Shown one piece after another: positions 15,412 to 24,097 of a DNA stretch of 64,000 nucleotides. The DNA is taken from positions 1 to 64,000 of the forward strand of contig JALFOM010000028.1 in NCBI GenBank assembly GCA_022782265.1, read 5' to 3'. The notes below the pieces were generated by a model, which was given only the letters and a program-made list of their open reading frames with translations, was not told the origin of the DNA and did no database searches. Origin of the DNA: Clostridiales bacterium (lineage in GTDB: Bacteria > Bacillota > Clostridia > Oscillospirales > Oscillospiraceae). Each line of letters starts with the position of its first letter. Within the stretch, counting starts at the first letter, position 1. A program made the position numbers and the translations under genes.

Positions 15412-16788
15412 TTATTGTTGTTTGTTTCCCTCGCCGGTTTTTGCCTTGGGCTTGTTGTTATTGTAGCGGCGGCGCCGGTTATTTTTGCGCGCCCCCTGCT
15501 CCTTCGGGGCATTCTCCCTGGGCTGAGCCGTCTGGACTTCACCGCTCTGGGGCTTTGCGTCCACCTTCACAGGCTTTACCGTGGCCTTTCCGCTCTTGCG
15601 GCGGGGCTTTTTATTTTCGGCCCCTTCAGGCTTTTCCGCCTGGGCGTTCTTTTTCTCCTCTGCCCGGCGGGGCTGCTGCTTGCGGAGCTGCTGCCGGTCG
15701 GCCTTGGGCTGTTCCTTCTTCTTCTGGCCCTCCTGCCTTTCGCTCTTGGGCTGCTCCTTTTTCTTCTGGGTCTCCTGCTCAGCCTTGGGCTTAGCGCCGC
15801 GGTTTCTGCGGTTACGGGAGGATCTTTTCTTCTCCGTTTCCTCTGCTTTTACCGGCTCCGGCTGCACCTCGGGCGTCACAAAAACAGGCAGGGCCCATTC
15901 GTCCTCGGTCTCCTCTTCCTCCGGCTCGGGCACATATTTCAGCACGGAGGGCGGGGTTTCCCCGTCCTTGGGCCGTCCGCCGGGTACGGCGGCAAGCTCA
16001 TTTGCCTTAAAGAGACGGAGGGTATCATCGGTATCGTTATCCAGCTTCACCTTCACCGTCTGGCGCAGGAGATTGACCTGCACCGCGGTGCCATAGCCGT
16101 CCTTGGTCTCCACGAACGCGCCCTGCTTGGGGACCTTTTTCACCAGATCCTCATAGGCCTCCTGCTCATAGCGCAGGCAGCACATCAGCCTGCCGCAGCT
16201 GCCGGAGATCTTGGCGGGGTTGAGGGACAGGGACTGCACCTTTGCCATCTTGGTGGACACAGGCTGGAACTCGTCCAGGAACTGATTGCAGCAGTAGGGC
16301 CGGCCGCAGATGCCCAGGCCGCCGATCATCTTTGCCTCGTCTCTGACGCCGATCTGCCGCAGCTCGATGCGGTTGCGGAAAATGCCCGCCAGGTCCTTCA
16401 CCAGCTCGCGAAAATCCACGCGCCCGTCGGAGGTGAAGAAGAACATGGTCTTGTTCCCCTCAAAATTGCACTCCACATCCACCAGCTTCATGTCCAGCCC
16501 ATGCTCGGCGATCTTTTTCTGGCAGATCTGAAAGGCTTCCTTCTCCCGCTGCTTGTTGATCTCCGCCACGCGCAGGTCGTCCCGGGTGGCGATACGCACC
16601 ACCGGGCGCAGCGGCTGCACCACCGCGGTATCCTCCACCGGGTGATTTCCCCGGCTGCAGTCGGCAATCTCCAGGCCCTTGGAGGTCTCCACGATCACCT
16701 TGTCGCCGGTCTTGATGTCAAGGCCGTTGGGGGCAAAGAAATAGCACTTGCCCCGGTTTTTGAATTTTATACTTACTACGTCGATCAA
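15412..16788 (-). CDS. ricT: PSP1-domain protein RicT (YaaT) with long basic tail
   Basis: A 458-residue homologue of B. subtilis YaaT/RicT, part of the Fe-S-binding RicA/F/T complex that helps RNase Y mature mRNAs and affects sporulation and competence. The first 275 or so residues are the PSP1 core with the cysteine clusters CGRPYCC and SCGRLMCCL. The rest is a low-complexity Lys/Gln/Arg/Glu tail ending in RRRRYNNN-type sequence, much longer than in B. subtilis and plausibly RNA-binding. Translation begins at TTG 16788, whose TTGA overlaps the HolB stop, with AGGA upstream. A longer in-frame opening through holB is a shadow. The holB-ricT order matches B. subtilis. Confidence 0.9.
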   Translation of the reverse strand: MIDVVSIKFKNRGKCYFFAPNGLDIKTGDKVIVETSKGLEIADCSRGNHPVEDTAVVQPLRPVVRIATRDDLRVAEINKQREKEAFQICQKKIAEHGLDMKLVDVECNFEGNKTMFFFTSDGRVDFRELVKDLAGIFRNRIELRQIGVRDEAKMIGGLGICGRPYCCNQFLDEFQPVSTKMAKVQSLSLNPAKISGSCGRLMCCLRYEQEAYEDLVKKVPKQGAFVETKDGYGTAVQVNLLRQTVKVKLDNDTDDTLRLFKANELAAVPGGRPKDGETPPSVLKYVPEPEEEETEDEWALPVFVTPEVQPEPVKAEETEKKRSSRNRRNRGAKPKAEQETQKKKEQPKSERQEGQKKKEQPKADRQQLRKQQPRRAEEKKNAQAEKPEGAENKKPRRKSGKATVKPVKVDAKPQSGEVQTAQPRENAPKEQGARKNNRRRRYNNNKPKAKTGEGNKQQ

Positions 16789-17606
16789 TTGTCTTTTCCT
16801 CTGTTTCCGCTGCCCAGCGGCGAGTCCACCGCCAGCAGTCCAAATATATGTTTTATGCCTGTATTTACTTTGAGATAGCTCCCGCAGCGCTCCATGAGCC
16901 GGATCATCCCGGCAAGCTTCTCCTCCGTCAGCCCTGAGCGGGACTTCCTGCCGCAGAGCATGTCTGCCAGCAGCTCCTGGGCGCTGTCCACAAAAGCCGC
17001 CGTGCTCCGATTGTCCAGACCCTCGTTTTCCGTGCACCAGCGCAGAAGCTTTGCCCTGTCTCCGCCGGAGACAGCCTTGACATAGGCGGCAGCCAGCTTG
17101 TCGGCCTCCTCGTCTCTTTCCGCCTTCCCCGCGTTGCCTTTCAGCTCCGCGCAGCGGGAGCGCACAGTGGGCAGAAGCTGTTCGGGATTTGTGGTACACA
17201 GCAGGAAAATCACGCCCTTCGGCGGCTCCTCCAGCAGCTTCAGCGCCTTGTTCTGGGCCGACGGATTCATGGTCTCCGCTTCTTCGATGATATATACCTT
17301 CCGCTCCGCCTCGTTGGGCAGGACATAAGCGTCTCCGATCATCCAGCAGACCTGGTCCACGGTGATATCCCGTCTTTGCTTCCCCTTGTCGTCCGTCTGA
17401 CGGCGGATTGTGGTGATATCCGGATGGATGCCGCTCTCCGCCTTCCGGCAGGCACGGCATTTTCCGCAGGGCACCGGCCCTGCGCCTGTGCACACCGCGG
17501 CCGCCGCCAGGGTTCGCGCCCGGCGCAGGCACTCCTCCCGGGAGGGTGCTGAGACAATATATGCATGAAAAAGACGCCCGGCGTCTGAAAAGCGCAGTTC
17601 TTCCAT
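16785..17606 (-). CDS. holB: DNA polymerase III delta-prime subunit
   Basis: A 273-residue clamp-loader subunit that helps place the beta sliding clamp on DNA. The zinc-binding cluster CGKCRACRKAESGIHPD is present after a short N-terminal helix, and the sensor/arginine-finger region contains EEAETMNPSAQNKALKLLEEPP and RSRC. The usual Walker A is degenerate, as expected for delta-prime. The N-terminus is slightly short but complete. Start ATG 17606 has GGAGGG 4 bases upstream. It has a perfect consensus promoter about 150 bases upstream and overlaps ricT by four bases. Confidence 0.93.
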   Translation of the reverse strand: MEELRFSDAGRLFHAYIVSAPSREECLRRARTLAAAAVCTGAGPVPCGKCRACRKAESGIHPDITTIRRQTDDKGKQRRDITVDQVCWMIGDAYVLPNEAERKVYIIEEAETMNPSAQNKALKLLEEPPKGVIFLLCTTNPEQLLPTVRSRCAELKGNAGKAERDEEADKLAAAYVKAVSGGDRAKLLRWCTENEGLDNRSTAAFVDSAQELLADMLCGRKSRSGLTEEKLAGMIRLMERCGSYLKVNTGIKHIFGLLAVDSPLGSGNRGKDN

Positions 17607-17756
17607 GGTTCCCTCCGGATCAGATCAAGCCATGTGTATTTTACCTTTTTCTCTCCGCTGCGTCAACCATCTTAAAAGCCGTTATTGGGGGTCTGTCCTC
17701 CCCGTATACGGCAGGACAGCCCTTCTGTTGAATCCTTTTTATTCTTTAACCTTGAT

Positions 17757-17785
17757 ATTATAATTTATTTTCCCCTTTATGTCAA
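17757..17785 (-). promoter_or_regulatory. Consensus promoter of holB-ricT
   Basis: On the minus strand: TTGACA (17780-17785), 17 bases, TATAAT (17757-17762). The leader to holB is about 145 bases and shows no recognised riboswitch. Confidence 0.88.
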
Positions 17786-17851
17786 TTTTATATCTTCCGT
17801 GCCTGCATGTGCGTTTTTCAGATTTTTCCGGTTTTTTTCTTATTTTTTGTG

Positions 17852-17880
17852 TTGATATCGAATCCACAAACTGGTAAAAT
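17852..17880 (+). promoter_or_regulatory. Promoter of the CotH/MBOAT operon
   Basis: On the plus strand: TTGATA (17852-17857), 17 bases, TAAAAT (17875-17880), divergent from the holB promoter. The 339-base gap between the genes holds these two promoters and nothing else recognised. Confidence 0.78.
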
Positions 17881-17945
17881 CGCATCAGCGGATTTACCGT
17901 CGATTTATATTGATTCAACACAGATTTTATTTCCCGGAGGTCCTT

Positions 17946-20762
17946 GTGAAAAACAGGAAAAAGATCATCACTGTTCTGATTTCCGCCGCGGCGGCAGTAC
18001 TTCTCTTGCTGGGGCTTGTCCTTTCCGCGCATCGCAGGCAGGCCTCCGCGCAGGAGGACGCGCTCTCCCTGAGTGAGGTCTATCCCCAAACCTTCGTCTG
18101 CCCCGAGGGCGGCGGCCTTTGTTCATGGGCAGAGCTTCACAACACCTATGAGAAAGATACGGACATTTCCGGCTTTTCCCTCTCTTTGGACAGCGGGGAA
18201 GCCTATGTGTTCCCGGAAGGCAGCATACTGCCCGCCGGGGGCTTTATCCTTGTCCATTTCGGCGGCGGATGTGAGGGGGCATATTCCGCGCCCTTCTCTC
18301 TGCCCGAATCCGGCGGGGAGACCCTGACGCTTATGAGCGGCAGCGGACGGCCTTTAGACAGCATCACGCTTTTGCCCGCAGAGGCCGGTAAGTCTCAGCT
18401 GCGTACTGCGGACGGTCCCTCCCTCAGCGATGCGCCCAGCCCCGGCTTTGAAAACGATGACGCCGGGCGGCAGGAATATCTGCGCAGCATCCCTGCCGGG
18501 GAGGCAGGCAGCCTGCGCATTTCCGAGATCATGGTGAAAAACCGCAGTGTCTTTCAGGCGGCGGACGGCTCCTTCCCCGACTGGATTGAGCTGGAAAACA
18601 CATCCGACGGGGCAGTAAACATCGGCGGCTGGTTTCTGTCTGACGGGGAAGGCGCTTACGGCTGCGCCCTGCCCGGCCTGAATCTTGAACCGGGTCAGCG
18701 GCTGCTGATTATGGCCGACGGGAAGCCCTCTTCCGATGGAGAGATCCATGTGGATTACGCCCTGTCCCAGGGTGAGACTGTCTGCCTGTATACGTCCTAC
18801 GGGCTTCTTGCGGACAGCCTGTTCTGCGATACCGATACAGCGAATCATTCTGTTTGTCGTGATGAAGACGGAGAGCGCATTGAAACAAAATGGGCCACGC
18901 CCGGCAAGGCGAATACCCGGGACGGATATGAGGAATACTGTACTGCGCAGGCTTCAGCCGGCCCGCTGGTGATCAATGAAGTGATGGCGGCAAATCAGTC
19001 CTGGCTTTACCAGCAGGATCTGGACAGCTACTGTGACTGGGTGGAGCTGAAAAACATCTCCGACAGCCCGGTCCTGCTCTCTGACTACTGGCTCAGCGAC
19101 GACGAGGAAAACTATCTCCAGTGGCAGCTGCCGGAGATCAGCCTCACGCCGGGCGGGACGTATATCGTCTGCTGCACCAACGACATTGCGGACGCCGCCC
19201 GCAGCGGCTTTTCCCTGGACGCCAACGAGGAGGAGCTGTTCCTCTGTACCGAAAGGGGCGTTGCGGACTATGTTTATCTCCACGACATGCCGGTAGACGG
19301 CAGCATGGGGCGCCTTGACGGCCAGGCAGGCTTCTTCTATTTCCGCCAGCCCAGCCCCGGCTGGGATAATTCCGGCGGAAGCCGCTTTGTGTCTGAAAAG
19401 CCGGAAGTACTGACCCCCGACGGGGTGTATGACAATATTGAATCGCTGAGCGTGGAACTTTCTTCTCCCGGCACCGTCTATTATACCACGGACGGCAGCG
19501 TGCCCACGGTAAACAGCCGGGTGTACGACGGGCCTGTCACCATCAGCGAGACCACGGTGATCCGGGCCATCGCGGTGGAAGAGAACGCCGTGCCCAGCCG
19601 GGTGCTTACATTGAGCTATATTGTCAATGAAGGCCATACCCTTCCGGTGCTGAGCCTTGTTACCGACAACCGCAGCAGATTTAACGCCATATACACCAAC
19701 GGGACGAAATATGTGGAGCTCCCGGGCAGCCTGTCTCTTTATGAAAACGGCGAGGGCTTTACCATTGCCTGCGGCGTCAGCATGAAGGGCTGGACCAGCC
19801 TGGGCCTGCCCAAGAAGAGCATGGGCGTGTCTTTCCGGGGCTGCTACGGCGACGGTGATCTGGAATACGACGTGTTCGGCAACGGCATTGATCTCTATTC
19901 CTCCCTGTCCATCCGCGCCGGGCAGGACTATCCCCGCGCCATTATCCGAAACGAGCTTTTCCAGGAGCTCTGCCTTGAGATGACCGACCATGTGGTGACC
20001 CAGGAGAGCAAGTATTGCGTCCTGTACATTGACGGCGAATACTGGGGCATATACTGCCTGAAGGAGGATTTCACCCGCCAGTATTACGCCTCCCACACCG
20101 GAAGCAGTAAGGAGAGCGTCACCATGCTCCGCTCCTCCATCAGCAGGGATTCCGCCCTGTATCAGGAGGTTTTCCAGTTCTGTTTTCAAAATGACATGGC
20201 TCTGGAGGAAAATTACCGGCACTTCTGCTCCCTGTTCGATGTGGACAGTCTGATCGACTGGATCATTCTGGAGGCCTACTGCGCCAATTCCGACATCAAC
20301 GGCAATATGCGCTACTTCCGCACCAGTGAAAACGGCGGCAAATGGCAGATCGCCTTCTATGATCTGGACTGGACCTTCCGCTGGACCGGCAACTGCTTTG
20401 ACAACACCATCTATCCCACCCGGGCCGTGCAGATCGCCCCGCTCATCAACGCGCTCCTTGAAAACGAGGAGTTTTGCCTGGCTCTCGCCCGGCGCTGCGC
20501 AGAGGTCTGCCAGAGCACCCTCTCCAACGCCCATGTGCTGGCAAAGATCGACGAAATGCAGGCCCTGATCGAGCCGGAGGTCCCCCGGGAACGGGAGCGC
20601 TGGGGCTTAAGTCTCCATTCCTGGTATACCAGCATGGATGCACTGCGGGACTATATCAACGACTTTGACTATGAAAACTACATGACAGACCGGCTTTTCG
20701 ATATTCTGAATCTGAGCGCGGAGCAGCGGGAAGCCCTTCTGGAAGGAAAGGAAACACCATGA
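17946..20762 (+). CDS. Surface protein with lamin-tail repeats and CotH kinase-like domain
   Basis: A 938-residue exported protein. An N-terminal hydrophobic segment (about residues 6-28) is a signal anchor. Three lamin-tail-like beta domains follow at about 40-150, 185-300 and 335-450, each with a [IN]E[IV]M...W[IAV]EL.N.S motif. Next comes a chitobiase C-terminal-like domain near 490-570 (VYYTTDGSVPT). The C-terminal half is CotH, a protein-kinase-like fold, with SIRAGQDYPRAIIRNE, YIDGEYWGIYCLKE and IAFYDLDWTF. CotH of B. subtilis phosphorylates spore-coat proteins. Start GTG 17946 has GGAGG five bases upstream. Its stop overlaps the next ATG, so it is coupled to the acyltransferase operon. 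Confidence 0.9.
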   Translation: MKNRKKIITVLISAAAAVLLLLGLVLSAHRRQASAQEDALSLSEVYPQTFVCPEGGGLCSWAELHNTYEKDTDISGFSLSLDSGEAYVFPEGSILPAGGFILVHFGGGCEGAYSAPFSLPESGGETLTLMSGSGRPLDSITLLPAEAGKSQLRTADGPSLSDAPSPGFENDDAGRQEYLRSIPAGEAGSLRISEIMVKNRSVFQAADGSFPDWIELENTSDGAVNIGGWFLSDGEGAYGCALPGLNLEPGQRLLIMADGKPSSDGEIHVDYALSQGETVCLYTSYGLLADSLFCDTDTANHSVCRDEDGERIETKWATPGKANTRDGYEEYCTAQASAGPLVINEVMAANQSWLYQQDLDSYCDWVELKNISDSPVLLSDYWLSDDEENYLQWQLPEISLTPGGTYIVCCTNDIADAARSGFSLDANEEELFLCTERGVADYVYLHDMPVDGSMGRLDGQAGFFYFRQPSPGWDNSGGSRFVSEKPEVLTPDGVYDNIESLSVELSSPGTVYYTTDGSVPTVNSRVYDGPVTISETTVIRAIAVEENAVPSRVLTLSYIVNEGHTLPVLSLVTDNRSRFNAIYTNGTKYVELPGSLSLYENGEGFTIACGVSMKGWTSLGLPKKSMGVSFRGCYGDGDLEYDVFGNGIDLYSSLSIRAGQDYPRAIIRNELFQELCLEMTDHVVTQESKYCVLYIDGEYWGIYCLKEDFTRQYYASHTGSSKESVTMLRSSISRDSALYQEVFQFCFQNDMALEENYRHFCSLFDVDSLIDWIILEAYCANSDINGNMRYFRTSENGGKWQIAFYDLDWTFRWTGNCFDNTIYPTRAVQIAPLINALLENEEFCLALARRCAEVCQSTLSNAHVLAKIDEMQALIEPEVPRERERWGLSLHSWYTSMDALRDYINDFDYENYMTDRLFDILNLSAEQREALLEGKETP

Positions 20763-21292
20763 AAAAACTATTCAGCATTCTCATCGCGGCCACGCTTCTT
20801 CTCTCCCTCTGCGCCTGCGGCAGCAGTGCGCCGGCGGCCACCGAGCCGCCTGTCCACGAGACGCCCACCCCCTCCGCGGCCCCTTCTGCGTCTCCCACCG
20901 GGGAGAGCATGGGTCAGGCCCTGCTGAAGGACTTCAGCGACAGAGTGAACGCGGAGCCGGAGCTTGGCGCGGAAGAACTGGCAAAGGCGCTGCTGGAAAA
21001 CCCGGTGATTGAATTTGCCGGCGACGCCCTGCCTGTTGAGCCGGGCCTGCTCACCGGCTTTGGCAACGCGGAGATCACCGGCTTTGCCCAGGGCGCCATG
21101 TTCGCCCCCATGATCAGCACCATTCCCTTTGTGGGCTATGTCTTTGTGCTGGATGAGGGCGCGGACGCGGAGGCCTTTGTCCAGACCTTGAAGGACAACG
21201 CCGACCCCCGGTGGAACATCTGCACCGAGGCGGACGAGACCATTGCCGAGCATGTGGGGAACACCGTGTTCTTCGTCATGTGTCCCGCGTGA
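20759..21292 (+). CDS. Small lipoprotein, function unknown
   Basis: A 177-residue protein with lipobox LCAC (Cys 20), a Pro/Thr/Ser/Ala linker to about residue 50, and a compact C-terminal domain (LGAEELAKALLENP, MFAPMISTIPFVGYVFVLDEG, WNICTEADETIAEHVGN). The last part resembles small surface domains found next to MBOAT genes in Clostridia, perhaps DUF4358-like, but that assignment is weak. It starts inside the CotH stop codon (ATGA), so the two are translated together. It is anchored on the outer face of the membrane. Confidence 0.75.
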   Translation: MKKLFSILIAATLLLSLCACGSSAPAATEPPVHETPTPSAAPSASPTGESMGQALLKDFSDRVNAEPELGAEELAKALLENPVIEFAGDALPVEPGLLTGFGNAEITGFAQGAMFAPMISTIPFVGYVFVLDEGADAEAFVQTLKDNADPRWNICTEADETIAEHVGNTVFFVMCPA

Positions 21293-21310
21293 GCGCAATC
21301 TAAACCGCTG

Positions 21311-21336
21311 ACAGGCGCGGCAAAAGCCGCGCCTGT
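21311..21336 (+). promoter_or_regulatory. Intercistronic hairpin in the CotH/MBOAT operon
   Basis: An 11-bp perfect stem (21311-21321 with 21326-21336) with an AAAA loop. The following ATTTCTGTC is a poor T tract, so partial termination or RNA stabilisation is more likely than a full stop. Confidence 0.55.
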
Positions 21337-21366
21337 ATTTCTGTCTGTGGGAAAGGAGAGTCTGTC

Positions 21367-22764
21367 TTGCTGTTTTCCAGCCTCAGCTTTCTGTATTATT
21401 TTCTGCCCTGTGTGCTGATTATCTATTTTCTGGCCCCAAAAAAGCTGAAAAACAGCGTTCTGCTGCTTTCCAGCCTGTTTTTCTACGCCTGGGGCGAGCC
21501 GAAGTATGTGCTGCTCATGCTCCTGGCCATCCTCTGCGGCTATCTTTTCGCCCTGCTCATTGAGCGTTACCGGGGCAGGCGGCTGTCCCGGCTGTTTCTC
21601 ATTCTGTCGGTGAGCCTCAGCGCCGCCATACTGGGCTTTTTCAAGTACGCGGACTTCTTCATTCAAAATTTCAACGCCGTCACCAGCCTTTCCCTGCCCC
21701 TGCTCAGGATCGCCCTGCCCATCGGCATCAGCTTTTATACCTTCCAGCTCATCAGCTACACCGTGGACGTGTACCGGGGCGTCCCCGCCCAGAGGAGCTT
21801 TATCGACCTTGCGGCCTACATCTCCCTCTTTCCCCAGCTGATCGCCGGCCCCATCGTGCGCTATTCCCAGATCGCGGAGCAGCTCTCCTCCCGGCGGCAC
21901 AGTCTGGACAAGGCGGCACTGGGCATTCGCCGCTTTATCCTGGGTCTGGGCAAAAAGGTGCTCATCGCCAACGCTATGGGCCAGCTCTGCCAGATCTTCC
22001 GTGCCTCGCAGGACAAGTCCGTCCTGTTTTTCTGGCTCTATGCCATCGCCAACATGCTGCACATCTACTTCGACTTTTCCGGCTACAGCGATATGGCCAT
22101 CGGTTTGGGAAAGCTGTTCGGCTTTGATTTTCCGGAGAACTTCAACTACCCCTACATTTCCCGCAGCGTCACCGAGTTCTGGCGCCGCTGGCATATCTCC
22201 CTGGGCTCCTGGTTTCGGGACTATGTGTACATCCCCATGGGCGGGAACCGGGTGTCCAGACCCCGCTGGTTGCTGAACCTTCTCACGGTCTGGCTGCTCA
22301 CCGGCTTCTGGCACGGGGCCGCCTGGAACTTCATCGTCTGGGGCCTGTTTTTCGCCGTCTTTCTGATTCTCGAAAAGCTTTGGCTGCTGAAGCACCTGGA
22401 AAAGGCCCCTGTTCTGGGCCGGGTCTATGTGCTTTTCACCGTGATGCTCAGCTTCATCATCTTCAGTGCGGAGAACATGGGTCAGGCCTTGTCCAGCCTG
22501 TCTTCCCTGTTCGGTGCCGGGGGCCTGCCGCTGCTGTCGGCAGAGTGTTTGTATTACCTGAAAAGCTATGCCGTCCTGCTGCTCATTGCGGTCGTCGGCG
22601 CTACGCCCCTGCCCAGGCTTCTGCTTCAGCGCCTCGGCATCCGTCCGGGCGGAGAAAAACTGCGGAACCTGCTGGAGGTTCCGGCGCTGCTGCTGATCCT
22701 GGCGCTCTCCACCGCCTATCTGGTGGACGGCTCCTTCAACCCCTTTTTGTATTTCCGCTTCTGA
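21367..22764 (+). CDS. MBOAT-family O-acyltransferase (AlgI/DltB-like)
   Basis: A 465-residue multi-pass membrane acyltransferase. The near-invariant His lies in TGFWHGAAWNFIVWG. It is preceded by FDFSGYSDMAIGLGKLFGFDFPENFNYPY and ITEFWRRWHISLG-type sequence, all hallmarks of the AlgI branch that moves acetyl groups across the membrane for polysaccharide O-acetylation. It starts at TTG 21367 with AAGGAGAG six bases upstream. The AlgJ/AlgX-like partner is 12 bases downstream. The acceptor polymer is unknown; the adjoining surface proteins suggest a cell-wall or exopolysaccharide glycan. Confidence 0.93.
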   Translation: MLFSSLSFLYYFLPCVLIIYFLAPKKLKNSVLLLSSLFFYAWGEPKYVLLMLLAILCGYLFALLIERYRGRRLSRLFLILSVSLSAAILGFFKYADFFIQNFNAVTSLSLPLLRIALPIGISFYTFQLISYTVDVYRGVPAQRSFIDLAAYISLFPQLIAGPIVRYSQIAEQLSSRRHSLDKAALGIRRFILGLGKKVLIANAMGQLCQIFRASQDKSVLFFWLYAIANMLHIYFDFSGYSDMAIGLGKLFGFDFPENFNYPYISRSVTEFWRRWHISLGSWFRDYVYIPMGGNRVSRPRWLLNLLTVWLLTGFWHGAAWNFIVWGLFFAVFLILEKLWLLKHLEKAPVLGRVYVLFTVMLSFIIFSAENMGQALSSLSSLFGAGGLPLLSAECLYYLKSYAVLLLIAVVGATPLPRLLLQRLGIRPGGEKLRNLLEVPALLLILALSTAYLVDGSFNPFLYFRF

Positions 22765-22776
22765 GGAGGAGGGCTT

Positions 22777-23886
22777 ATGGGTTTAAAACCGAAAAATATT
22801 CTGCTCACCGTTTTGATGGCCGGGGCGCTGCTGGCCGGATTCCTGTGCTGCCTGCTCCTGCCTGACCGGGAATTTTCCCTCAGCGAGCGCCGGAAGCTGG
22901 CCGCCATGCCTGAGCTGAGCGCGGAAAACCTCCTGTCCGGCGCTTTCGCGGAGGATTTTGAGACTTATGTTCAGGATCAGTTTCCGGGCCGGGAGGGCTT
23001 TCGCAGTCTGAAAGCCCTGACAGAGACCTATGCCCTGGGCAAGCTGGACAACAACGGCCTGTATCTTGCGGAGGGCCATCTCTCCAAGCTGGATTATCCC
23101 CTGAATGAGCAGATGCTGGATCACGCGGCGGAGCGCTTCCGCTATCTGTATGACACTTATCTGGCCGGTAAGGGCATGAAGATCTATCTTGCCGTCATTC
23201 CGGACAAGAACGTTTTTCTGGCCGGGCAGAGCGGACGGCTGACCTATGATTACCAGGCCCTTGTGTCCGCTGTGCGGGAAAAAGCGGACTATATGGAATA
23301 TATCGATCTGTTTTCTGTTTTGTCCCTGGATGATTACTACCGCACCGACAGCCACTGGCGGCAGGAGCGGCTGCTGCCGGTGGCGGAAAGGCTTGCCGGG
23401 GCCATGGGCGCGGAGCTGCCCCGGGCAGAATATAAGGAAAACACCCTGGACACGCCCTTTTTCGGGGTGTACAGCGGTCAATCCGCCCTGCCGGTCAGCC
23501 CTGACGCACTGGTTTACCTGACGGGCGGCGCCATTGACGGCTGCACCGTCACCGGCTACGGCAGCGGCTCGCCAGAGGCGATGCCCATGTACGACTTGGG
23601 CAAGGGGCAGGGACGTGACCCCTATGAGCTGTTTCTGTCCGGCTCCCAGCCGGTTATCACCATAGAAAACCCCAACGCCGAAACCCACCGGGAGCTGATT
23701 ATTTTCCGGGATTCCTATGCCAGCGCTCTCGCCCCGCTGCTCGCCGGGGCCTATGCCAGAATCACGCTGGTGGATATCCGCTATGTGCAGAGCGCCGCTT
23801 TGGACCGCTTTGTGGACTTTGATCGTCAGGATGTGCTGTTTTTGTACAGCAGCACCCTTCTCAACAGCAGCCTGGCCCTGCGCTGA
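22777..23886 (+). CDS. AlgJ/AlgX-like (DHHW-type) O-acetyltransferase component
   Basis: A 369-residue exported SGNH-like protein that works with the MBOAT partner to place acyl groups on a surface glycan. An N-terminal membrane anchor (residues 9-29) precedes the extracellular domain. Catalytic-site elements are DDYYRTDSHW (the TDSHW motif) and IFRDSYASALAPLLAG, which supplies the nucleophilic Ser of the AlgJ/AlgX family. RBS GAGGAGG is correctly placed. It is the last gene of the CotH-lipoprotein-MBOAT-AlgJ set. The 210 bases after it contain a possible TATACT -10 box at 23951 for the next gene. Confidence 0.88.
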   Translation: MGLKPKNILLTVLMAGALLAGFLCCLLLPDREFSLSERRKLAAMPELSAENLLSGAFAEDFETYVQDQFPGREGFRSLKALTETYALGKLDNNGLYLAEGHLSKLDYPLNEQMLDHAAERFRYLYDTYLAGKGMKIYLAVIPDKNVFLAGQSGRLTYDYQALVSAVREKADYMEYIDLFSVLSLDDYYRTDSHWRQERLLPVAERLAGAMGAELPRAEYKENTLDTPFFGVYSGQSALPVSPDALVYLTGGAIDGCTVTGYGSGSPEAMPMYDLGKGQGRDPYELFLSGSQPVITIENPNAETHRELIIFRDSYASALAPLLAGAYARITLVDIRYVQSAALDRFVDFDRQDVLFLYSSTLLNSSLALR

Positions 23887-24097
23887 TCATAAAAACTTAA
23901 AATTTCTTTATTATTTTTCAAAAACAGATGCACAAGCGGGAAAAAAGGTGTATACTGTCCTGGCAAGTCTGCATCGGTCTGTCGATAAGCGTCTGGCTGA
24001 TGGCTGTTACTGCGCCAAAACCATGCGTCTTCTCCGCAAGCTTCCGGAAAATCCCGGGCCGCCGGGCTGCCGCTGAACGAAGAGGTTGAATATTGAA

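Noticed and set aside
16789-17532. A long N-terminal extension of the RicT frame through holB
   Set aside because: It overlaps holB in another frame, is low in family-like sequence, and a good TTG start with a binding site exists exactly at the holB stop codon.
17739-18089. A 116-codon minus-strand frame before the CotH gene
   Set aside because: It runs across both divergent promoters and into the CotH coding region antisense; no homology or binding site.
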